Positions 18,401-23,730 of a DNA stretch of 29,333 bases are shown in pieces. Where the stretch lies: NCBI GenBank assembly GCA_000934455.1, contig KN884104.1:67252-96584 (forward strand), given 5' to 3'. The notes under the pieces were generated by a model. That model saw only the letters and a program-made list of their open reading frames with translations. It had not been told where the DNA came from and ran no database searches. Positions within the stretch are counted from its first letter, which is position 1; each line of letters begins with the position of its first letter. The position numbers and the translations under genes are program-made. This stretch comes from Apostichopus parvimensis. Lineage: Eukaryota > Echinodermata > Holothuroidea > Aspidochirotida > Stichopodidae.

Positions 18401-20600
18401 TGGAGGATAAAATATATTTGGTGTCATATAATCAAGCGAGCGATGTTTTTCATCCTTCTCTCTAGGTTGCGTGAAATTGACGAGAGGATGGAAAGAGAGA
18501 AGACTCAGGGAGACGCACCCTCCCGTCGGAGGGACGAAGGAGGCGACAGTTGGCGCAGGGATGGAGAGCGTGCTCCGGAGAGACCTGCTGACTCGGATCA
18601 AGCAGGAAAGTAAGTGTAGAATTATCTCTATGGAATTAGAGACCACTGGTACTTAATATTGTTGAGCAGATGGATGTTTGTTTTTTTCATGTCACCTACT
18701 CCAGGAGTAAAGAGCAGCAATTTCCATTTTGTTGTATTGCCTAAGCCTTATACAGATACATGTCCAGACCTGGGCATTGAATCTTGGGTTGCTCTGAAGA
18801 AATCGGGCCCGACATGTCGTTGTCTGTGACTGGTGGAGCTAATTTACCCACCGACTTCTGGAGTGAAGTGGAAGATGGTGTAAAATCCTAGTGAAGTGGG
18901 AATGCCACTAGCCCCATTATAGTCAGGGGTATTGTTTGCCCTTTTTGATGTCAAGCTTACGATCAGGAACTGGCAATGGTGTCTGTATTGAATATGACGG
19001 CTAAATATTACAGAAAGAATGAAAATAGTTTCTATCAATTCAGTCCTGACATTGTCTCTTCTTTTAAGAAAAATGTTGTCCAATATTTGTAGTATAATGT
19101 AGTGGTCAAACATTAAGATACTATACAGAGTCTGTGAAGTGAAGAGTGATTTTAACTTTTGCCTTTTAATTCCATTGTAGCCGTCCATGGCGTCCACGCT
19201 TCCGTGAAGAGGGTGGCAGAGGTGGTGGCTTCCGTGAAGAGGGTGGCAGAGGTGGCTCGGTATCCTGATGGTGAAGGACCTCAAAGAGGTGATCGCGATG
19301 GGATGACTGGCGTCGAGATAGACCACCAAGAGAGGATGGCCGTGGACCTATCGAGGGCCGTGGTGAACCTCGCAGAGAATTTGACAGACCACCAAGAGAT
19401 TTGGAAAGACCACCAAGGGATCTGGAAAGACCACCCAGGGATCTGGAAAGACCACCCAGGGATCTGCAAAGACCACCAAGGGATCTGGAAAGACCACCCA
19501 GGGATCTGGAAAGACCACCCAGGGATCTGGAAAGACCACCCAGGGATCTGGAAAGACCACCCAGGGATCTGGAAAGACCCCAGAGAGAAGTCACTCGTCC
19601 ATCTAGAGATGATCAACCACCACGTGACGGACCCCCTCATGACAAAGTTGAGCAGCGACCACCACCCGGTCCAGTAGATGCAGCTCCAGCAAAGGACGAA
19701 AAACGTGAAGTTCCTTCTGGAGGTGACTCGGCAGGACAGGAACCAGTTGGAAGAGGTGAGCCCCCAGCAAGAGAACCTGCATCAACTCCCGTGGGCAAGA
19801 TGCCTTACGACATCAGAAAAGATGAACCAGACTTTGGGCGTGAGTGGGAAGCCCGACGAGCAGAGGCAAGAGACAGAGATCTCCAAGAAAATGGAGCCCG
19901 TCGTGCCAACAGAGATGATTCCCGTAGGGACGATCCTGTTGGTGGACCGGGACGTGACAGAGACGTCAAACGGGATGACCGGGATCCCTCCCGACAAGGT
20001 GATAGAGGGTTCGGCCGAGACCGAGACATCCGCAGGGATGATTGGGGTCGTGGAGGGGATGATAGAGGACCACCTCGGGAGAGGTCAGGTTGGCGAGATG
20101 AATCTAGACAAGATGGCGGCGGGGCATGGCAAAGGGGATATCGAGATGGTCCTCGTGGTCCCCCTCGAGATGCCTGGAGGTCTGATAGAGGCGGAAGAGA
20201 CGACCGTGGACCACGTAGATACGACGGAGATGATCGTGGACCTCGAAGGGATGACCGTGGACCCCAGAGAGATGACAGAGGTGATCGTGGGCCTCGGAGA
20301 GACGACAGGGATGACCGTGGACCGCGAAGAGATGACAGAGATGACCGTGGACCTCGAAGGGATGATAGAGATGATCGTGGGCCACGCAGGGATGATCGAG
20401 ATGACCGAGGGCCTTGGAGACGGGGCGATGGAGGTGGAGGAAAACCACGTGGCCAAGATGACGGTGGATGGAGAGAACGGGAACCACCAAAGAAAGAAAT
20501 TCCGAGGAGCAGGGATCCAGAGGATGATGGCGCCAAGACTGTTCGAAAGAGTCAACCTAAAGAAGCAGATGATGATGGCTGGACAACCGTAAGGCGCTGA
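3417..20600 (+). CDS. EIF3A: Eukaryotic translation initiation factor 3 subunit a (eIF3a), complete spliced gene
   Basis: eIF3a is the cytoplasmic PCI-domain scaffold of eIF3, which binds the 40S subunit and assembles the 43S pre-initiation complex. Coding exons: 3417-3465, 4231-4421, 5213-5349, 5863-6026, 6580-6638, 7184-7324 (second copy of these four: 7967-8103, 8617-8780, 9334-9392, 9938-10078), 11031-11239, 11546-11717, 12151-12345, 12738-12854, 13813-14001, 14305-14442, 14966-15175, 15550-15654, 16221-16334, 16728-16850, 17358-17511, 17877-17964, 18466-18609, 19181-20600. All junctions are GT-AG and phases agree. Counting the block once gives 1372 residues: helical N-terminal and PCI region (about 1-500), charged coiled coil (about 540-860) and Arg/Asp-rich tail ending [10 protein letters not shown]. 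Oddities are the tandem exon 3-6 block and a pair of cancelling frame slips in the last exon. Introns not listed separately hold nothing I recognise. Identity is based on recognising the family along the whole length. Confidence 0.96.
3466..4230 (+). other. EIF3A introns 1 and nearby non-coding sequence
   Basis: Intron 1 runs from gtaag at 3466 to ctcttttcag at 4230. It contains a G homopolymer near 3635-3647 and repeated taggcta motifs around 3541-3610 and 3755-3765. I see no gene or known element. Intron 2 (4422-5212) is likewise unremarkable until 5167, where the duplicated block starts. Confidence 0.6.
4231..4421 (+). CDS. EIF3A: EIF3A coding exon 2
   Basis: The acceptor is ctcttttcag and the donor is gtagat. 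The exon encodes residues 17-80, including [20 protein letters not shown] and [13 protein letters not shown], a very conserved part of the eIF3a N-terminal helical repeat region. It ends in phase 0. Confidence 0.96.
5213..5349 (+). CDS. EIF3A: EIF3A coding exon 3, first copy
   Basis: The exon encodes [20 protein letters not shown] and [12 protein letters not shown], with donor gtaagt. It starts in phase 0 and ends two bases into a codon. The sequence is identical to 7967-8103. Confidence 0.95.
5863..6026 (+). CDS. EIF3A: EIF3A coding exon 4, first copy
   Basis: The exon encodes [18 protein letters not shown] and [20 protein letters not shown], among the most conserved eIF3a segments. The donor is gtaaac. 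A longer open frame at 5669-6100 only reads through the flanking introns. The exon is identical to 8617-8780. Confidence 0.96.
6580..6638 (+). CDS. EIF3A: EIF3A coding exon 5, first copy
   Basis: This 59-nt exon encodes [20 protein letters not shown] between a ctctttcag acceptor and a gtaagt donor. It is identical to 9334-9392. Confidence 0.95.
7184..7324 (+). CDS. EIF3A: EIF3A coding exon 6, first copy
   Basis: The exon encodes [20 protein letters not shown], then [18 protein letters not shown] and ending MELWQ. It has 47 codons and both ends are in phase 0. Because it ends in phase 0 it can splice either to the second exon 3 at 7967 or to exon 7 at 11031. Confidence 0.95.
7776..7920. repeat. 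Intronic dispersed-repeat-like segment with DR1 motif, first copy (truncated)
   Basis: This segment begins in the text acgccctgcttgtaaacacg and holds several GGTCA half-sites, including AGGTCAAAGGTCA at 7889-7901. It resembles interspersed repeats found in marine invertebrate genomes, but that is an impression. The duplication junction cuts it at ggggtc. Confidence 0.4.
7967..8103 (+). CDS. EIF3A: EIF3A coding exon 3, second copy
   Basis: This exon is base-for-base identical to 5213-5349, displaced by 2754 bp, with the same acceptor and donor. Whether it is used in mRNA, or is an assembly artefact, cannot be told from sequence alone. Confidence 0.8.
8617..8780 (+). CDS. EIF3A: EIF3A coding exon 4, second copy
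   Basis: This exon is identical to 5863-6026, displaced by 2754 bp. Splice sites are intact and there are no disabling changes. Confidence 0.8.
9334..9392 (+). CDS. EIF3A: EIF3A coding exon 5, second copy
   Basis: This exon is identical to 6580-6638, displaced by 2754 bp, with intact splice sites. Confidence 0.8.
9938..10078 (+). CDS. EIF3A: EIF3A coding exon 6, second copy
   Basis: This exon is identical to 7184-7324. It is the copy nearest to exon 7. It ends in phase 0 and joins directly to [10 protein letters not shown] of exon 7. Confidence 0.85.
10079..11030 (+). other. EIF3A intron 6 (after copy 2)
   Basis: The intron holds the full version of the GGTCA-rich segment at about 10530-10690, with DR1 motif AGGTCAAAGGTCA at 10643-10655. 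It also has a short TA run near 10693 and a TG-rich stretch at 10831-10866. No gene seen. Confidence 0.6.
10643..10655 (+). promoter_or_regulatory. DR1-type nuclear-receptor motif (possible)
   Basis: AGGTCA-A-AGGTCA is a perfect direct repeat with one-base spacing, the consensus bound by RXR and HNF4 type receptors. Two further half-sites (gGGTCA and gGGTCA) follow within 18 bp. It sits in repeat-like intronic sequence, so function is uncertain. Confidence 0.3.
11031..11239 (+). CDS. EIF3A: EIF3A coding exon 7
   Basis: The exon encodes [18 protein letters not shown], then [18 protein letters not shown] and ends KNLSTEEMQ plus two bases of an Arg codon. This matches the segment leading into the eIF3a PCI domain (about residues 248-317). 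Confidence 0.95.
11447..11545 (+). CDS. EIF3A: Possible alternative 5' extension of EIF3A exon 8 (33 codons)
   Basis: A long CT/C tract ends in ctctctacag at 11446. From 11447 the frame of exon 8 is open with no stop, so use of this acceptor would insert 33 residues ([20 protein letters not shown] and onward) before the conserved [10 protein letters not shown]. The extra peptide has no counterpart in known eIF3a, so it may be a minor or unused isoform. Confidence 0.25.
11546..11717 (+). CDS. EIF3A: EIF3A coding exon 8
   Basis: The exon encodes [20 protein letters not shown] through [17 protein letters not shown], with donor gtgagt. The acceptor used here (catag) gives the conserved QRM(S/A)xRVLLATL junction. 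A stronger-looking acceptor lies 99 nt upstream and is also in frame. Confidence 0.94.
12151..12345 (+). CDS. EIF3A: EIF3A coding exon 9
   Basis: The exon encodes 65 codons: [20 protein letters not shown], then [13 protein letters not shown] and ending [13 protein letters not shown]. This is the PCI region. Acceptor cttccag, donor gttagt. Confidence 0.95.
12738..12854 (+). CDS. EIF3A: EIF3A coding exon 10
   Basis: The exon encodes 39 codons: [20 protein letters not shown] and then [16 protein letters not shown]. This is the winged-helix half of the PCI domain. The donor is gtatgg. Confidence 0.94.
12855..13812 (+). other. EIF3A intron 10
   Basis: This is a 958-bp AT-rich intron with no coding signal, RNA gene or repeat that I recognise. 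The donor is gtatgg and the acceptor is cccttgtag. Confidence 0.6.
13813..14001 (+). CDS. EIF3A: EIF3A coding exon 11
   Basis: The exon encodes [16 protein letters not shown] and then [18 protein letters not shown], ending RPAQLL. It matches the end of the PCI domain and the conserved MPSEQIRxQLT block. Donor gtgagt. Confidence 0.95.
14176..14212. repeat. Intronic inverted repeat (strong hairpin)
   Basis: Acatgtgcaacgt (14176-14188) pairs with acgtttgcacatgt (14199-14212) around a 10-base loop, with one bulged base. It lies in EIF3A intron 11. Confidence 0.75.
14212..14266. repeat. 29-bp tandem repeat, about two copies
   Basis: Tggcatcattcatagttgcg and tggcatcgtccatagttgcg start at 14212 and 14241 and both continue into gggaaa. 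One of a few substitutions separates the units. It directly follows the hairpin in intron 11. Confidence 0.75.
14305..14442 (+). CDS. EIF3A: EIF3A coding exon 12
   Basis: The exon encodes 46 codons, including [20 protein letters not shown] and LESITVQR. It begins the long charged coiled-coil region. Donor gtgagt. Confidence 0.95.
14966..15175 (+). CDS. EIF3A: EIF3A coding exon 13
   Basis: The exon encodes 70 codons of Glu/Arg/Gln-rich coiled coil ([20 protein letters not shown] and onward), ending [13 protein letters not shown]. Acceptor cccatag, donor gtaagg. Confidence 0.93.
15550..15654 (+). CDS. EIF3A: EIF3A coding exon 14
   Basis: The exon encodes [20 protein letters not shown] and then [15 protein letters not shown], matching the conserved DxIMAKxVEQLExEKKELQxRLK block of eIF3a. 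Confidence 0.96.
15903..16079. repeat. 59-bp tandem repeat, three copies, in EIF3A intron 14
   Basis: Units start at 15903, 15962 and 16021, each beginning ggttgccctagtttgatcca (first copy has ctactttg) and ending in attatgttt or gttgtgttt. The three units differ by a few substitutions. A fourth unit begins with ggtt and then diverges. Confidence 0.9.
16221..16334 (+). CDS. EIF3A: EIF3A coding exon 15
   Basis: The exon encodes 38 codons beginning [20 protein letters not shown], matching the family's IDYFxRAxRxEEIPL segment. Donor gtaagt. Confidence 0.95.
16728..16850 (+). CDS. EIF3A: EIF3A coding exon 16
   Basis: The exon encodes 41 codons: [20 protein letters not shown], ending ETRSNIYN. 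It is charged helical sequence, in phase with both neighbours. Confidence 0.92.
17358..17511 (+). CDS. EIF3A: EIF3A coding exon 17
   Basis: The exon encodes [20 protein letters not shown] and [20 protein letters not shown], matching the family's RLEERKRQRKEER-like stretch. It ends one base into a codon before donor gtatga. Confidence 0.93.
17877..17964 (+). CDS. EIF3A: EIF3A coding exon 18
   Basis: The exon encodes [20 protein letters not shown] and then EQEEKQAA, matching the REEELREYQERVKKLEE-like segment. Donor gtaagt, two bases left over. Confidence 0.92.
18466..18609 (+). CDS. EIF3A: EIF3A coding exon 19
   Basis: The exon encodes [20 protein letters not shown] and then [20 protein letters not shown]. 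This is the transition from coiled coil to the Arg/Asp/Gly-rich tail. Acceptor tctctag, donor gtaagt. Confidence 0.9.
19181..20600 (+). CDS. EIF3A: EIF3A coding exon 20 (last), repeat-rich tail with two cancelling frame slips
   Basis: The exon opens in the expected phase as [20 protein letters not shown], with a second FREEGGRGG. It then meets an in-frame TGA at 19266. Coding character moves to the +1 frame ([13 protein letters not shown]) from about 19260 and returns to the first frame ([17 protein letters not shown]) from about 19291. One extra base near 19258-19260 and one missing base in the GGG at 19290-19292 would explain this, net zero. From there the frame is open to TGA at 20598. It carries nine 7-residue repeats, then a 10-residue DDRGPRR-type array, and ends [12 protein letters not shown] like other animal eIF3a. 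Confidence 0.9.
19386..19574 (+). repeat. EIF3A: 21-bp coding minisatellite, nine copies of RPPRDLE
   Basis: The units are agaccacc(a/c)agggatctgga-like 21-mers that encode RPPRDLE (one ends in Q). Two degenerate units follow ([14 protein letters not shown]). Nearly identical DNA points to recent expansion. The array produces long open frames on both strands, which I regard as shadows. Confidence 0.93.
20199..20430 (+). repeat. EIF3A: Coding repeat array of about 10 residues ([10 protein letters not shown] type)
   Basis: About seven units of a DDRGPRR core, mostly spaced 10 residues apart and more diverged in DNA than the 21-bp array. The 10-residue DDDRGPRR-type repeat is a known hallmark of vertebrate eIF3a tails, which supports homology of this part of the tail. 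Confidence 0.9.
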
Positions 20601-22080
20601 GCATGTCACTGCTGATGGTCGGGGGCATTATTACCCGAGCCATATCACAACAATTTTTATTGGTTTTTTCTTTGATGGTTAGCTAAAAATTTGATCTAAT
20701 ATATTTTTCTTCTCACAGTTATGTTATGGCACAGGCTATATTCACCGTTTGATAATGACTTTCATTTGTTATCTCTAGTTTTGGAACTCTTTTAACTGTT
20801 TATGACGAATAGTTAGATCATTAAAACATAATGGAGCAAATTGGCATATTGAGTATTGATTTACATATGGAGAGACATAATGCTACTGCATCAAGTTTGA
20901 AGAGTAATGTATGCTTGTTCTTCTATCAAATATTAATTTTTTTGATATTGTTACCATAAGCATCAACACTCAAATTTATTGGGGATAACTTAAAAAAGCA
21001 CTGTGGAAACAGTGAAATGTGATTACTTTAACAAGTGAAAAGGAAAAAAAAGAAAAAAAGGTAGCTAGAAATGAGTAATTATTCTCCATTAACCATTTGT
21101 TTTTTGTGGTTAAAAATGCAGAAAAGTAAAACATCAATTTCAAATTTACTTTCTAAAGTTCACAGTCCGTGGTATGTGTAATTATTTTAATAGTTAGTAG
21201 CAATTTGTGGTGATGAACAATTTATGGGAAAATCAACCACAGGGTCAGTTTCAAGAAGTCAATGTGTTTTGTATACAATAAGTTGTCAGAGGTACAATAG
21301 AAGTTTCTTCACCCAGTATGTTCCCCCTACAGGTGTCAATAATGAGCCCATCAACCCCCCCCCCCTCCCCATTAAACATGCTAGAATTACCGACAACACA
21401 CACAAACTTACCACTAAAGGTTTAGGTAACTGCATAGAAGACATCGTCGTCGAAGGCAATTTCGTGTAATTTCCAAGGTAATAATAAACCTGCAGCATAT
21501 CAAAGCCAAACGAATGTCTTGTCAAGGGACTTTAATAGCATTCCTCCATGGCATCCCACTCTCTTGTGGGAATTTAAGTTGAGTAGAATCGTTAATCGAC
21601 CCAAGCTTGTGCCATGGTTAATCATGGTCGCATGGTTTAACTTCACCAACCACCCTCGGTATTAATCTATACAGACATGAATATATTTTCCAAGTATGGT
21701 GCTGTATTTACAATGTGGTAGCGGACATAGTCATATTCTCCTGTGTTAAATTGTTCACACTGAGTTTTAAGGTGAACACACAATGGACTTTACACTGCTT
21801 TCCCTACTGCAATCTGTTATTTTATGGTGTCCTGCTGCTACTTTTGTAATGGTGTGTCTACCTTCTTAGAAGATTGAAAAGTCTTGGTAAACACTTTTAT
21901 GGTATGACAAGGCACTTAATCTATGGTTACCAGCCCATGTATTAATCAAGGACAAATAAGTGATAGACAATTTAGTGCTTGTGTGTTTTAATTGTTGTTA
22001 AACTTGAATTCATTTTGCCATCCCAAACATAAATTGGGTCGTGAAGATTGAATAAATCTTTTTTTGTGAAAGTAATATAG
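20601..22080 (+). other. EIF3A: EIF3A 3' untranslated region (inferred extent)
   Basis: AT-rich sequence with no credible coding follows the stop codon. AATAAA hexamers occur at 21483-21488 and 22051-22056. Only the second is followed by a clear T/GT-rich stretch. A C run at about 21356-21366 lies inside. Confidence 0.5.
22051..22056 (+). terminator. EIF3A: Candidate EIF3A poly(A) signal
   Basis: AATAAA followed within about 10-40 bases by tttttttgtg and gtttgtgtgg, the expected T/GT-rich downstream element. AATAAA copies at 21483 and at 22240-22250 are alternatives. Confidence 0.45.
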
Positions 22081-22290
22081 TTTGTGTGGTACTTTTTGCA
22101 TTGCATTCATAACTTCTGGAGGCCAATATTCAAAGTTACAAGAATTCTGAAGAACTATGTTATAGGCTGGTGTTTGGGGAAGGAAAGGTTTTGAAAACTA
22201 CCTGAAATTTGCTTCATAAGTAGAAACTGGACAATTCAAAATAAAATAAACAAATGACACTTCATTTTAGAAAACAATAAGTTCCAATCT

Positions 22291-22296
22291 TTTATT
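22291..22296 (-). terminator. GRPEL1: Candidate GRPEL1 poly(A) signal
   Basis: TTTATT on the plus strand is AATAAA on the minus strand, about 1.2 kb after the GRPEL1 stop. The minus-strand sequence beyond it is T-rich (tttgtttattttattttg). This assignment would leave about 240 bp between the two converging signals. Confidence 0.3.
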
Positions 22297-23532
22297 TGAT
22301 TTTTATAAATAGTATGGATTACTCATGTGCAGTTTTTAGAGTTTTTATCCTAATCATTGGATACAATTACAAAAGCTATTGGTCAGCCACTGTAAGGTAT
22401 GGAACAACTTATATTCATGGAGTATATTCATGGAGCATGCAAGGGACTACAAATGATTCCAAATCTTTCCACAGAGCTAACAACTTTCTACCTGGCTGGC
22501 TGTATTGGATAAATGCAAACATTTTAGTAAGCTTTTAGTACAAAGGTGGAGATTATTTGCAATTATAAGACGTTACACAATATGAAAGTTGTTGGACCCC
22601 TCCCCTCACCCAAAATAAGAGGTATGCAATTACTAAAATACTGAGGAATAACAAAAGAAGTGATTTAGATGAGCACACCTCACTTAATAATGAATTAAAC
22701 ACCTCAAAGTAGACTAACTGTATAAAAAATTCTAGAGTGTCACAATGCATTAGTTTCAGAGAGCACGTATTTGTTCTTAAATTATCCTATCAAAGGGGCA
22801 AAGTGTTGAGTTCAAAACACCCAGCAAGCAAATTAATATGTCTTGTATGTTCCATTACCTCTCTCTTGTCTCTTTCACACCCACTGGACCTGAGATGACA
22901 ACGAACTGGTAATATTGACGAGGAGAATCCCTGGCATTGTGTAGATGATACACGCTTGTGAAGTACATCTATGGGGTAAAACATTCCGCACACTAAGAAA
23001 CATTGTAATCCCTAAGTTAATAGCCTTGGACTATGAAGTTATGCTTGATATTAAAACATTTTCAATTGTAGATATTGTGTCTAAAGCAAGCAAAACCCTC
23101 TAGCAAAAGTTTCCTTCAAAGAGCAAAGACAAAACCAAGTACATTTTCCATTCATATCAGTGTTTACTTTTAAGAAACTGGTTACTGTTCTTGGATTTGC
23201 CCTTTTTTTATGATCATTGATAACATAACTCCTTATTTGACATATTACATGATTAAACATTTTTCTGATCGGGCTCCTGATTCTCATTTCCATCTGACCC
23301 AGCAATGACCCCATCCCGCAGTTTGAATAGATTGAAAGAAAGAATGTGATATCTATAATATGCCCTTTCTCAGAGAGAGGTAAATATTTCCATTCTCTTT
23401 TTGAAAAGTTACAGTTTTCCCTACTTCTGAGTGGTTAGCAAGTCATAACCTGCTTCTCCACCCCTAAGGAGTCCATACTCTACATCTCAGTCCAGATTCT
23501 GTGAATGACTGCCCCCTTCCAAACCGATGGTG
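22297..23532 (-). other. GRPEL1 3' untranslated region or intergenic sequence
   Basis: There is no coding sequence that I recognise here. Short open frames on either strand lack family resemblance. The segment lies downstream of the GRPEL1 stop and is assigned by position only. Confidence 0.4.
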
Positions 23533-23730
23533 CTAGGATGGCGCTTTCGTGACTCCCACTAATGCTGGTCTCAATGTCCTGTCATGTAACCTGTAACCAA
23601 TCTTTGTCACTACAGCAACAAGTCCCGATTCCTTATCTGGCGATGGGACTTCAAACATTGCTTCGTGGAAATTTGGGTCAAACTTCTCGTCCATGGGATC
23701 TATCTTGAACAACTTATTCTTCTGGAACAC
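23533..23730 (-). CDS. GRPEL1: GRPEL1 coding exon 4 (last)
   Basis: The exon encodes VFQKNKLFKIDPMDEKFDPN, HEAMFEVP and GYRLHDRTLRPALVGVTKAP before the stop. It is the beta-sheet domain that contacts the Hsp70 nucleotide-binding domain and carries the GrpE family signature. Confidence 0.96.
   Translation of the reverse strand: MFQKNKLFKIDPMDEKFDPNFHEAMFEVPSPDKESGLVAVVTKIGYRLHDRTLRPALVGVTKAPS

Noticed and set aside
19159-20609. Several long open frames on both strands (up to about 300 codons)
   Set aside because: They are shadows of the repetitive Arg/Asp/Pro-rich last exon of EIF3A. In-phase repeat units keep other frames open, and their low-complexity products match no family.
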